From assembly GCA_014773175.1 (NCBI GenBank), contig VXCM01000048.1, forward strand, positions 347,353 through 411,352: a stretch of 64,000 nucleotides of DNA, in the 5' to 3' direction. Of the stretch, positions 50,470 to 62,805 are shown piece after piece. Source of the stretch: Lucifuga dentata. Taxonomy: Eukaryota > Chordata > Actinopteri > Ophidiiformes > Bythitidae. Position 1 is the first letter of the stretch. Each line of letters opens with the position of its first letter. Below the pieces are notes generated by a model. The model worked only from the letters and a program-made list of their open reading frames with translations. It was not told the origin of the DNA and did no database searches. Position numbers and translations under genes: made by a program.

Positions 50470-51290
50470 CAGATTACAGGCCTTAGTGCTCAATTCTGAT
50501 TTTTTAGTCAGATCTGATCATTTTGTCTTGACAGTTCACATACAGGATACGACCTTCTCTGCTGTGAGCATAGCTATGTCCTAAAAGGCCTCATATGCCC
50601 ACATTCAAAGCATAAAACATGATCCACATGTCTTAATTAATTTGTAATTTTGTGTGACAGTCAAATAATGAAAATCAAACCCTGCTAAACCATTTATTGC
50701 GATATTTATTTGAAAATGTATTAAGGCTGATGTACAGGATGAAAATTATAAAGTGCATGTGAGTTTGTTGTGAGGGTGAAAGTGCACTGTGTTTGAGTTC
50801 TGGACATTTAATCTTACACAGTGGTTAAAAATGGATGGTTAAAGTGAAGTGTTTGGTTGTTTATTACTGTAATATCAGAATCTTTTTAAAACCTTTTAAC
50901 TGCACAGGTTTAATGTGTGTGTGTTAATGTGTATGCTTTTTGCTAAAGCATCCAATAAAGATTTGAAGAAATATCTAAACATATTAGCAATATATATATA
51001 TATTTGTTTTAATAAAAATTATAATATTTTAGGTAAACATGTGAATGGACAGTTCTTGCAGGTTCCACATGAATTCCAATCTTACCATTCTCACAGCAGT
51101 CATATTTCCAGGGATCAGATATGAATCAGATGTAGGACCACAAGTGACCCAAATCTGATTTGAAAAAAATCTGATTTGGTTTGTTCACACAAGGAAAAAA
51201 AAAAAAAAAATTAGATGAGTCACATGCAGTCACAAAAATCAGATTTGAGCCATCTCAGCCTACACTGTGAATGTGGCATTAGCCTTCCCA
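50470..51290. mobile_element. possible hAT-like non-autonomous element
   Basis: The left part holds CAGATCTGATCATTTTGTC followed by GACAGTTCACAT. The right part holds several ATCTGATTTG units and GTTCACACAAG, then CACTGTGAATGTGGCATTAG. Repeated CAGATTTGA-type subterminal motifs with inverted copies are typical of hAT-type MITEs. There is no transposase. Boundaries are approximate. Confidence 0.35.
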
Positions 51291-52105
51291 GGAGTAGTAC
51301 TGACTCCAACATCCAACAATTTTTATTTATTTTTTAAAAAATATTTTAGCGTGCTGTGTCACAAACAGACATTATCAATTCAACAACCAGGCAAAGTCAA
51401 GAGACCATTGAAATATGTACACTTTCTTTATTAAGATCATCACAAAATGATTAGAAATGCAAACAAAAAAAAAAAAAAAAAANAAAAAAAAAAAAAAAAA
51501 GAAAAAAAAAGCAGTTGTCAAAAAATAAATGAATCTTATCAAATGTTTGATCTAAAAACAGGTAAACAGAAAAATCAGACCAAACCATAATAATCTGAAA
51601 TAACTGAAAATGTTTCCTGACTAATGAACTATAATGGTTATTTTCTTAAAACATTACAGGTTAAATGTAGATACCAAGAACTAATGGCACTATAATTCCT
51701 AAGTGTTATTTATCTATAATATTACAGTAAAATGACTGATTTAGGACACATTTTGTGAAACTGATTATTAAACCTTACAGAAATGGTCAGGTGATTCATT
51801 ACCTAAAGAAAGGTTATTTGTTAATAAAGCAATAAATCACTTTTTGAGATTATTTTCTTCCAAACTGTTTTATTTATTTATTTATTTATTTATGTTTGCA
51901 TTTCATAATTAAAACATCTGAGACAAAATAATTGTGAGCTATTGGGATTCCAAACACAGCACAATGCAAAAATACGACACAATACAGCACAATAAAGCCA
52001 AAACAGTTTAAAGCCTTTTAGATGTCATTTGAAAATAATTCAACATCTTTAATACTGAGATGTAAAAAAAAAACCCACAACTCTCCAGTCACCGGAATCC
52101 TTTGT

Positions 52106-52141
<36 letters not shown>

Positions 52142-52258
52142 CTTTCTGTGACTTTTGTGACTCACAAAAATAACATTGCATGATTTGTAAGATAAAACCA
52201 AGATAAAAATCAGGATTCTCTCCCACCAAATGCTACAAAAGATATAATGACATGCGAC

Positions 52259-52292
<34 letters not shown>

Positions 52293-52496
52293 TTAAATCC
52301 TAGAGAGAAACACAAAATCAGAAAGGCAACAGAGCAACACAGCAGGTGTTTTCACATTCAGTGAACCATAATCCATTGTCACCAGCCATCACAGGAAGTG
52401 CTGAAGGCGAGTCCAAAGACGTGCTGCTCTAATGCGAGTGTGTCGACATGTTGCATACTGGTTTTTAGAGTGAGCAGAACACCAGAGATTGTTGTG

Positions 52497-52730
52497 CTAC
52501 TCACAAGCTATTTTTCCATCAAAGCTGGAGAGTGCAACAGCAAAGGCCTGCACGGCACACAGAGGGTACTTAAAGTCAAGTGTGAAAATGTCATCAGCTA
52601 TTCGTCCAAACTGCATCACAATGTAGTCCACTGAAAAAGACAGTGGATTAAATACTGATTAAAACCATGATATAAGAGAATAACAGGGGACAGACAGACA
52701 GACAGACAGGTAGGTAGGTAGGTAGGTATG

Positions 52731-52794
<64 letters not shown>

Positions 52795-55700
52795 ACTCAC
52801 AGTCTTTGTTGTGGACTATCTGGAAGTTCTTGATGGAGGCCTGGGTTACTCTGCCATTGAAGTTGAGAACATGTGATGATGTTTCTTCATTCCACACTGG
52901 TGTTTTGTTGCGAAGTTCGATCAGATTATCCATCCGTCTGTTCTGGTGTCTTACTATCAAGCCGTCACATTCCTGAGATGATTTGGCAAAACAATAGATA
53001 GAATCCACCAACAAATGTTAATCTGGTTTTGCACATTGGCTTTGTGTTGCTGTCATGGTAGACAGATAGTGGAAACTAGTGCAGCAGGGGATTCTGGGAA
53101 GATTGAATGTACTAATGGGTCATCTGATTCTAACACAGACATACATCAGTATATTAAAACATCCATTATTGGAAGAAGCAACTCACTAATCACAATTACA
53201 TACACTGCTTCACTCATTATAGTTTAATACACAGCACAATTAATGCAATGCTATTATTAGATTTATATATCATTTTCTTGCTTACGTTTCTTGGTCGTAG
53301 AGGAACTCGCTCACCATCCTTGTCCATTCCAGGGATGATGATTGTCATCCTTCTGGGCCCTTTAATCCCTAAGACATTTGTTTCCTGATGCCAAAGATAA
53401 ATTACATCAGGATTTTTTTTTTAACCACCATTTTTTCCATCATATATACTCTAAAACATAATTTATGAAATTTACTGTTGCTCATTTCTTTTAAGCTATC
53501 TAATGACTTACAAAGATGATGCCTGCTAACTCCTGGCGTGCATTCGACATATCTGGAAGGGCTCTTTCTGGGTTCACAGCATTGTTGAAAATGGTGAACT
53601 TAGTTCCCATTAAATTTGACCTAGATAATATGTAAAGCAAAGTAAAAACTTGATGGTTATTACACTTTTTTTCTGCTGATTTTAAATGAAAGAATGCATG
53701 CATTGTAATGTGCACTATACCTCAGTTTCCCAACATAATTCTCTCCACCTCTTGATAAATCTGTAGCATCAATGGAGATAAGGTAATTTGAAGTTGCACT
53801 TTTCTTTCTTTTCCTCCCAGCCAACAGGAACGTCTATCAAAGTGTAACAAAGAATAACATTGGATGAGCAAAGGCTATAAGTAATTTCCAAATGTGGTGT
53901 TAAAAGACTTAAGTGGTGTAGTAACTTGAGGTACTTTATTGAGAGAAGAAATTGTATGAAAGAGCTGAAGCAAATCACAGTGGGTGTTTGTCGGGTTACC
54001 AGTGAAGATGACTCCCTGACCTTTTTCTCGTTGTCCAGGTGAAGGTAATAAAGTGGGTATAGACTCTTGTCCATACCCCGTTGATCTCGAGTCACTCTGC
54101 ATTTGACTGTTACACCCTGTGGAGCCGGCTGCATCACAAATGTCTCCAAGTTGTCAAACTCATTCTCAGGTGATGGAGCTCTTTCCTGTTCAAAAAGTGT
54201 AAATAAGAATATTTTCATTAACACTTTGAATGTCCTGCAACATACACCGTATTTCTCACACCATCGACGATAATACCTTTTTCTTCTTCCCTTTGCCCTT
54301 TTTCTTCTTTGATTTGTCTTCTTTTTCTGATTCAGAGTCATCAGTCTCTTCTGCTTTCCCTGTGACAGAAAACAGGTTTGACATATATTCATCAATCAAT
54401 CAAAAGAAGGAAGACGTTACACTTGCCTTTCTTCTTCTTTGTCTTCTTGTCTTTGTCCTTGTATCCTGATGTTTGGAACAGAAATGCTGCACCAGCAGAA
54501 GATTTTTTCTTGGACTTGGTTAACTTTGTCTCCTCTTCACTCTCATCAATGTCTGATTTGGGAGCTATTTAAATAACAGATGTACAGACTTTAAAGTGGG
54601 AAACCATAAAGATTCAAGTTTAATCAAACACCACTTCCAAAATATATTCACCTTTTTTCTTGCTTTTAGAGTCTTTGTCTCCATTTATCTGGAACATTGA
54701 GGCAGGTTCCTTCTTCTTTTCTTTCTCCTTTGACTTGGATTTCTTTTCTTTTCCATCAGACTCTTTGTCCTCTGAGAGATGAGAGACAAGTACAATAAAA
54801 TAATAATGTTATCCATCCTTGAATGTAATAGCAAGCTAGAGAATTATGTGAGCCCATTGTGGAGTTCATAATAGATCAACAGATGAAAGTGCTGGCAAAT
54901 GTAATGTTACTTGGTAATATAAAACCTGTTACTTCTGTATTAAATCCTGCATAAGTTTTCCTTTTCCAAAATTTGGATATGTCTCTTTGAAGAACTGGCA
55001 AGAGCTACAGGTTTGGCTTTCTCCTCTACAGCACCTGAAATAACTTCTGTGAAAATGATGAATTCACAACATAACTCTGAAAACACTTTGCCACAGCAGA
55101 AAATGAGCTGTTGATATGCTTTAAATCTTTTCCATGTTCACCACAGGTGGAGCGCCTAACATTCCATTTACAGCAGCAGGGAGCCCCACAAACAAGCTAA
55201 TAGAAAAACTGTTGAAATTACTGTATGTATTTCTGTATATTGCTTGGAAAATGCTTGGACCATTAAGAAAGATAAGGGACCACTCACTGAATCTAATGTA
55301 ATTAGCAAACTCTAAATACACTAAAACATTAATTTGAAGAATTCAAACAGTTTAATTGTGTTAATTGTATTTAGTGTGTTTTCCGGTTGAGGTAAAAAAA
55401 AAAAAAAAAAAAAAAAAAATTAAGAATTCTCCTTAAAACTGTTTTCAGAACTCAAATTGCAACCTTTTGTAAGAGGAACTCCATTTTAGACTGTAAATTT
55501 ATAATACAATTATAGAGAAATACTGTCCTGATTTGGCTGACTTTTTTTTTTTTTTTTTTTTTGTACAATTTCTATGTTTTCACATTTAAGACAAGCTATT
55601 GAGTTAGTCCCAGGCCAAAATTTTCATTTACTCACCTTTACGCAATGAAATAATCTAATCCTTCTAGGATTAGTCTGGTTACCCGTTATTGGTCAGTATT

Positions 55701-58700
55701 ATGATACACTATTTGTACCACATGGCCACTACGCCATCATTCATGTTCATACTATGGAGAGAAATTCATTTGTACCTGAACCATTGCCATGGCAGTAATG
55801 GATCTGAGTCATTGTTACCCTCAGAAAGTGATTTTATGGCTCTTGCCTTTAGACTTAGATTTCTTCTCCTTAGTGGAACTTGCGGATGGAGAACTTTCCT
55901 TTGTTGTCTTTTTCTTGGTTTTCTTCTTGGCAGTGTCCTCACCATCGTCATCATCGTCGTCGTCTTCTGTGCCTGAACCCACAGAGTTGGTGAATATATT
56001 CATCAAACAATTTCTTTTCCTTTTGGCTTTTTGAAAATTATTTTGTTTCAACAATTCACAGCTTTTGTTTTTCTGAATTAAAACTTTGCAGGAATAAGTG
56101 TTGACGACTTACTTTTCTTCTTTTTTGGAACACTTTTGGCTTTCTTTTTTGGATCTTTCTCTTTTTCCTTTTCTTTTTCTGGTTCATCTTTGTCTTTTTC
56201 TGTTTTCTTTTTCTTTACTTTCTTTCCATCTGTAATTTTGGGAAATAAAGCAGCAAAGTACCCAATGTGTGACTGCAGTCATCTCTGGATCTATCATCTC
56301 TGGGTCTTTTCAATGAAAAACAAACAAAAAAAAAAACAAAACAAAACAAAACAAAAAAAAAACAAAAAAAATTCTCATCTGCTTTCTCTGAAGGAAACAC
56401 TTAAAATATATCCATGATCATCACAGTTACTTACTTTTGACAGCAGGGCTCTCATCTTCTGATGCATCTTCATTCTTCTTGGTCTTTGTTTTTTTGGGCT
56501 TGGCCTCAGTTCCATTTGACTTGGCTTCTGTTGTGCCACTGGCTTCATCTTTCTTCTTTTTTGGCTTCTGTGGATTTCTTTAAGGATACAAAACAGATTA
56601 AAACAGATTAAATGTGAGACTAATGGATAAAGGAGAGAACAGGAAATACAAGTCTTGCACAGACTGCGCAGAATGAAAATTAGCAAACCTTGCAAAAAAA
56701 AAAAAAAAAAAAANAAAAAAAAAAAAAAAAAAATACAGTAGTTGTCAAATTATATAAAAATCTACAGAGTAGTATCATTCAGTCTCCTACTCATACGAAT
56801 AATAATAACTTACCATAATAAATTCAATCATGATTTGGAGCAAGGGGAAGGAAGAAAGTGTTTAAAGAGACAGACAGAACACATTGTCTTACTTACAAAT
56901 ATCACCTTTCATTGAATGTATGACCTCAGGTTCAGTTACAGTGAGTGAATAAAGCAACAGGGCACAAGGTAATAGCATACATGAACCAACATTTTCAGTT
57001 TAATCTGGTAACATTTTCAATTTAATCTGGTGGTATAGTTATATAACTATTTATGGAACATGATCAACGTTCCATAAATATTATGTAATAAGTATTCCTG
57101 AACACTAAGACACTGTTATGATCACAATAAATCACAAACATATTTTACATTATAATTATTAAAGGGAGATGAGCAACATTAGAGCTAGGTCATAAATCAT
57201 AAAACAAAATTAAGCCTATTTTAGATGCCAGATAGGTGAACTTTACCACTAAGCACAATGTAATGATTATTTTCAAATACTTTAAAAGCAAAAGTAAGTA
57301 TATATTTTCTGACACATACTGTATTATGTACATGTTTGAGTTAAATGTGATCCTTCAGAAGCACGTCTCCAATTAATTTATTCTTCTCCTACAATATTAA
57401 CCCTTAGTCAGGGCCAGCAACAAGCATGCATGGGGTCCAAATGGGCTTGAACCTGTGATGTTTTCTTTTCCCAGAGAATAGCCGCTGTCTACAGAAAGAA
57501 TCTTGCATAATCATCATTTTCACATAGAACAAGGGACTCTATTATCATGAATGATGATTAAAAATATGTTCAAAGTGGCACTGATGTGTTTTGTTTTTTT
57601 TTTTTTTACCANTTTTTTTTTTTTTTTTTTTTTGTCCTTTTTCTTTGTCTTGTCTACCACTGACATAAAGAGCAAAGAATGTTCTGACACAATCCTGAGC
57701 ACAGGGAGGGAGGTTAGTGTGATCACAGCCAGTGTGATTTAAACAGAGACAGTAAAGGTAATCCTATTAGACACAGATTCTGCCTAGATGAAGACCTATT
57801 TCTGTCCCCCGGCAATCCAAAACTCAGAGATAGCAACAGACATTTTGACAGTGATTTGTTAATGAACATTTCACATATTATCCAGCAGTTTAATAGCAAA
57901 TAAATGCTAATGTACACCACAAACCACATCTTTTTAAGAATTTTGTTACTTTGAACACAATCATACAAACTTGGACTTTTGGAAAATGATAAGAAATCTG
58001 TTTGCCCTTGATGACTCTCGTGGTAGCCTTTTTGATGTCCCTCTATCTATCAGATAGCCATTGCATACAGTAAACTGGTTGATTAATGCAATTCACAGAC
58101 AGGCCTGGAAATACTGAGTAGCCAGAGGAGTTACATGGAATAACAAATAACAAATATCACTTTTTAAGATTTAATAAATAGGTTTGTGAAATTATGATCC
58201 AATAATCACCTTTAATATTTTGAAGGTGATTATTAGATCAAAGATTTCAACTTCATTACCACATTTGATGATGGAGGCTATATAGCAAAGAAGGTAAATA
58301 AACTGAATGTGTCTCTGCAGTGTATGACTTCAATGGGAAAAACAGATATGTTGTTGCAAGTTGCAGTTACATTAGGTTTGGATGTCACTGCTCCACCTCT
58401 AGAGCGGATGAGTTTGATAGGATAGTTGACTGTCTTCAATCCCTTGTGCATGCTTCTATTGATATTTCCTAGACAGGCAAAATTTGGATTTCAACAAAGC
58501 AAAGTTGCAATATAATGACAAATGCAAAGGCGATCTATCATTTAGCCAGATGTAATGACAGTTTTCAATTTTCAAGTCTTACCAAAATACATTAGCTGTT
58601 AGATAACCTGTTTTAATTTAATAGAATAATTCCCTCGTTGGCTTTTACATAGAGAGAGCTGTTACCTCACTTGGATAAAGGATTATACTTTACATAATCA

Positions 58701-59888
58701 ACCTTTCAAATGTTGTTTTAAATTTTAACTTGAATAATTCAAATGTTCTTAGTTATGAATTGAAAATTGAAAATAGAGCAAAATTGTTAGAAAATTATTG
58801 CACTAGCCCTAACTTCTAAACTCTGCACAGAACACAGAATAACTTATTTAAGTTATGTAACTCTTATTCAAGTCATTCTCTATTAGTTTTCTCTCTCATT
58901 AGATATCTTGAGATGTCATCATTAAGCAGCTGAATGAATACTGACCAGTCAAACTTGAAAGTCTATTAAAAACCACAAACTACAATCCATTCCATCCATT
59001 TACCTTTTCTGCAGACATGGCGTGACCTCGAAATTCAGCTCTACCACATTATTGCCTTCTTTTTTGAGGTTAGAAAATGAAAAAGTAGACTTCTCAGTGT
59101 AGATAATGAGAGAGAGAGAGAGGGGGAGCGAGAAAGCCTTGTACTCACTCAGCAGAAAGTTGGTAATAGGATTTGTGTGTAAAGCCATCTGCTCTGTAGA
59201 AACACGTCAACGGAGAAACCAACACAGGCTCGGGAGGGAGGGAGGGAGAANCCATCTGCTCTGTAGAAACACGTCAACGGAGAAACCAACACAGGCTCGG
59301 GAGGGAGGGAGGGAGAAGACTTGTTTATCATATGGGTCCTCTATCTAAAGTCCTAAGATTTTATGTAAATTTGATATCATGGGCTTAGGCCAGCTTCAGT
59401 ACAACTATAACAAGACGCTTGTCTTTTACTCCCTCCATCACAGCTACTATAAGTCAAATATGTTGTTTTTTTTAAAAGATTTTTTACCTGAGCCTGTGGC
59501 TGTAGTCCATCATCTCGAATCCTGGGACATAAATAAAATATTATATCATTTATTATGTTATTAAAATAATGTAATGATAGTGACAGCTTAGTCATGACTG
59601 AGCCATTTAAGTATGAACCAAATCTACATGTAAATACATGAAAGGAAGAAATTTATTTTTGCTATATTTGATGTGAAGATACTTTTCTCATACTTGATTT
59701 GGGATCTGTAATTCAAGATTTAACAGTAAATAGAAAAGGATAGTGTGCAGATGCCATTTTTGTCAGCCAGTAGCTGTGTCAAAAGCACCTTGTCTTGCCT
59801 TTCTCACATCATTGGGTGTGGGAAAGGCAATGTTGACATACCCGTCCTGTGTCCACACTTCTCTCAGAGCATCCTTTTGGAGAGGCAT
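52497..59888 (-). CDS. tulp1: Tubby-like protein 1
   Basis: TULP1 is a photoreceptor protein that binds phosphoinositides through its tubby domain and is needed for rhodopsin transport to the outer segment; human mutations cause retinal degeneration. Exons: 59888-59842, 59521-59488, 59092-59004, 56577-56435, 56229-56113, 55972-55847, 54771-54652, 54564-54427, 54359-54277, 54185-54021, 53833-53721, 53620-53512, 53384-53286, 52972-52801 and 52630-52497; 562 aa (human 542). It begins [12 protein letters not shown] (human MPLRDETLREVW). The middle is Lys-rich with an acidic DDDDDD stretch, then [16 protein letters not shown] as in human TULP1. The tubby domain shows [103 protein letters not shown] and [13 protein letters not shown], ending [10 protein letters not shown]. 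Exon 59092-59004 is the least certain part. Two introns need GC donors. Confidence 0.94.
52691..52794. repeat. compound (GACA)/(GGTA)/(GATA) microsatellite next to a tulp1 splice donor
   Basis: GACA, GGTA and GATA tetramers in blocks. It ends only 6 bases from the donor of the tulp1 exon 52972-52801, so the first bases of that intron are repeat sequence. Confidence 0.95.
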
Positions 59889-60009
59889 GGTTGATGTGGC
59901 AGGGTTTATATCCAAACTGTGGCCTTAGAGAACAAGCATGAAGAGCAGAGTTCATTGATATCCAATAAAAAACACAGCATTTAGACTGAGACGCAGCGTG
60001 ACCTCTCAC

Positions 60010-60086
60010 CAGGTAGCAGTTCTACTGTGTGTTTGCGAGTCTCTTTCCAGGTAGTGACTGCCTGTGAGGCCACATACATGTCAGCC
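60010..60086 (-). other. tulp1: upstream tulp1 exon, 5' UTR or N-terminal extension
   Basis: Excellent splice signals: acceptor cctctgtcttcag and donor CTACCTG-gtgaga. The next acceptor downstream (ctaag at 59924) opens the exon that contains the MPLQKD start. When joined, an ATG at 60079 is in frame with it and open throughout, adding 35 residues beginning MYVASQAVTTWKETRK. The frame also stays open from the ATG back to the acceptor. It may be a leader exon whose frame is open by chance, or an alternative N-terminus. Confidence 0.6.
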
Positions 60087-60193
60087 CTGAAGACAGAGGT
60101 CACATGACCAGACTACTAAGAGGATTTTTAACAAAGCAACAGGTCCCCCCCATCAACTATACCACCCAATTTGGATTCCCTGACCATTCAACT

Positions 60194-60208
60194 GGGATTA
60201 AACTAATC
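60194..60208 (-). promoter_or_regulatory. tulp1: possible CRX/OTX homeodomain site upstream of tulp1
   Basis: The minus strand reads CTGATTAGTTTAATCCCAGT. This contains the CRX/OTX core TAATCC and an adjacent GATTA, about 110 bases upstream of the upstream tulp1 exon. CRX drives photoreceptor genes. Such short sites occur often by chance. Confidence 0.25.
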
Positions 60209-60209
60209 A

Positions 60210-61774
60210 GCGAGTCACCATCTGTGAGCATTTCTAGGTTTTTACAAAGAAAAACTGTTTAGTTTTCTGCAAAAAGGGAAGAAAAGTGGTTTGGCTGTAA
60301 ATCAACTTTACTATGGAAATGTAAATCAGATTCAGTTCAAGTAGAACAGTTTTAGCTGACCAACACCAGTGTAGCATGTGATCAACAAATCTACAAACTA
60401 CAGAAGTTTGTTTTAATTCAGACAAACTGGAAAATTACAGGGGAAAAAGAGAATAGGAAATACTTTCTGAACTTCATATATTCCAGGTAGGAATCAGTCG
60501 ACACATAACTCATATCTGCTCTAATTGAACTCCTCAGAAACCAATAAACTGGGACTGTACTAGCACTGGGAGTGCAAAGCAGAGTGATGTGAAAACAAAC
60601 AAAAACAAAATGTGAACTCAATCAAATTTTAAATATTATGCTGTGACATCTATAAGCAATGGCAGTAATAAAGTGTGGTTTCTTTACTCAGCCACCAGAT
60701 GCTGCTGTATCCCAAGAGAGAGAGGAAAGACTGCAAGAGTCAGCTGAAGCACCAGGGGGCTCATGGAGGTATTTTATTTCATGCCTCAGTATTTAAAAAC
60801 TGCCTAATTAATCCTCAACAGTAATATTTAATTGTTAAAACACATAGTCACCCCGAATCTGAAAAGAGCTAAAAAAAAAAAAAAAATGANAAAAAAAAAA
60901 AAAAAATGTAAGTCAAATCTAAGTCTCATGTAGCTGCAAGTCTCAGAGATCAAGAGGAAAGGGGAGGAGCGTAATCACAGCTGAGGCGAACAGTAACACG
61001 TGATAGGGAATAAAGAAGGAAAAGATTATTAGTTTTGTTGGTTTATAAGGCCAGGCCTTTTGTCTCTCCACATCACCATCCTGCTTATGCTGTCCAGTCT
61101 GCTGACTGCCGAAAAGAGACAAGACTAATGGCTCTGCTGGCATTTCTGCAAACTCTTGACAGCAACATGGTAGCTGGCAGGCAGCCTAAGGAAGGCCTGC
61201 AACCTCAAGGGAGTCGAAGAGAGGCCATCAAGTTCTTAAAGAGACAGAAACTACAGTGCTTTTCTCACCATATACTGGTTTCCAATCCAGTTTCATGTCA
61301 GTTATGCTTTATTACTGCTTCCATGATGGTAAACATTGTCAAGCCAATGAGAAGCAGCAAGAGAGAGTATACTAGAGAGACCATAAAACCAGCTCTTACT
61401 ATACCAACAACTGTAACAACAAGCTTGAATGAAATGAAAACACATTAATCAAAGTTATGGTGAAAGAGGGACCATTCAAAGCAGTTGTGCAAATACTCAG
61501 CCAGGAAAATTATGGTAAATACATAAAGGTAGTGCGTTCCAGTGGCAGTGACCGTGTTTGACGGGGGACATGATGATGACATTTTAGTTCACCCATGAAG
61601 TTACTGCTGAAACAGCACATTGGTGAGGACGTGAACCCAGTGGCACTGTAAAGCCTGGTGAATCCAACACAGAGCAGGCCCATATCTGAGGAAGGGCAAA
61701 CAATGAAGCCGAAACAGGAAAATCTGGGTTAAATGAATCCATCCCCTAAGGAGGGATTGTTTAGGGAGGTGGTG

Positions 61775-61835
<61 letters not shown>

Positions 61836-62160
61836 AAGAGAGAGAGAGAACCAGAGAAAGATACAATGGCAGGCGGTCTCTTTGCCATCCTCTATGTAAA
61901 TAGAAATATGTTATTCAGAGGCAAAAAATAGTCTCTTGGGGTAAATAAATAGAATGATTCCAAACTCACACTGGATGATTAAGGTCGCATCCTGTTGAAA
62001 AGAACTCTACCTAACTGAAAGTTAATGCTGAAGAAAGGTTGCTGGAAATGGGTTTCCTGAATCCTACCTGAATCTTCTGTAAACTCAAGAATTCATATCT
62101 CTCATTTTATTTATTTTAGGTACAATTTGAAAAAAAATAAATAAATTAAAAAAAAAAAAT
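60210..62160. other. region upstream of tulp1, no gene seen
   Basis: No splice-consistent coding pattern was found on either strand. The stretch holds an N-joined poly-A tract (60872-60906) and a (GT)n run (61778-61826). The 137-codon plus-strand frame at 61035-61448 has no recognisable domain. Confidence 0.5.
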
Positions 62161-62164
62161 TGAA

Positions 62165-62400
62165 CAGCTGGGTCTCATGGTGGCTGAATGGTTAACTGTC
62201 GCCTCACATTGACAAGGTCCTGGTCCTGCAGTCTGTGGCTTTTCTGTGTTAGCATGTTTCCTCTAACTTTTCAAAGACATGCAGGTGAACTGGAAATACT
62301 AAAGGGATTGACAGAGTGAAAGTGAATATGTTGTCTGTATGTCAGTGCACAGACACACCACACACTGGCAGAGCGAAATTAATTTGCTAATTAGCTAGAA
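62165..62400 (+). repeat. degenerate copy of a widespread teleost interspersed repeat
   Basis: GGTGGCTGAATGGTTAACTG, TCGCCTCACATTGACAAGG, TCCTGGTCCTGCAG and CAAAGACATGCAGGTGAACT follow in the order seen in a very common fish repeat (form: 'tggctcagtggttagcactgtcgcctcacagc...ccaaagacatgcaggtt'). The copy is diverged and truncated. Recognised from memory; its formal class is uncertain. Confidence 0.45.
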
Positions 62401-62805
62401 TGGTAGCAAGCATTTTGCCAGCTAAAACCAAAGTACATTTTGGAATGCATTGTACTCATTTATCATAATCTATTTTACCAGTGAATCTTTATTTTACCAG
62501 AGAAGTTGTATTTGAAACAACATTCTAAAATGATAGCTTCCTTCATTCTGGATTCCCCCTGGCCACAGCTTAGATAGTTTGCTATTGCTAAGGTGCAAAT
62601 TGCATGTCAACAAATCTGAATTTGACACCAAATATTTCTGTGGCTTTATTTCACCTTTAGGAGAAATCAGATAACTGTAATTAATTGAATTCCCATAAAA
62701 CATTACCATTACAATCAAACAACAGTCCTCAATTTTTCTGTTTTAACTCCACATGAATGATAAAATAGTGCAATTGTGGAAACCTCTCCAGTACTTATGG
62801 TTATG

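Larger units (their letters stand above)
48441..52496. other. tead3-tulp1 intergenic region
   Basis: AT-rich sequence that holds the tulp1 3' UTR (right end), MITE copy 4 and the possible hAT-like element at 50.5-51.3 kb. No gene was recognised on either strand; open frames are all under about 90 codons, with no family motif. Confidence 0.6.

Noticed and set aside
53769..54395. 208-codon minus-strand frame, the longest in the window
   Set aside because: It reads across two real tulp1 exons and the introns between them, partly out of the true frame. Only the ERAPSPENE...NEKK part is coding.
54985..55040. Possible tulp1 exon ([19 protein letters not shown])
   Set aside because: The acceptor is good and the phase suitable, but I found no usable donor before an in-frame stop. 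It may be a decayed exon, but is not supported.
57049..57079. Stem-loop ATTTATGGAAC / GTTCCATAAAT in a tulp1 intron
   Set aside because: An 11-bp stem in AT-rich DNA is expected by chance. A similar one at about 58199-58235 was rejected for the same reason.
57580..57680. Possible extra Lys-rich tulp1 exon ([12 protein letters not shown])
   Set aside because: The Lys run comes from poly-A around an assembly N at 57612. No phase fits between the exons at 59004 and 56577, which already join correctly.
61035..61448. 137-codon plus-strand frame upstream of tulp1
   Set aside because: No domain, no Kozak support and no splice partners. Codon use looks random.
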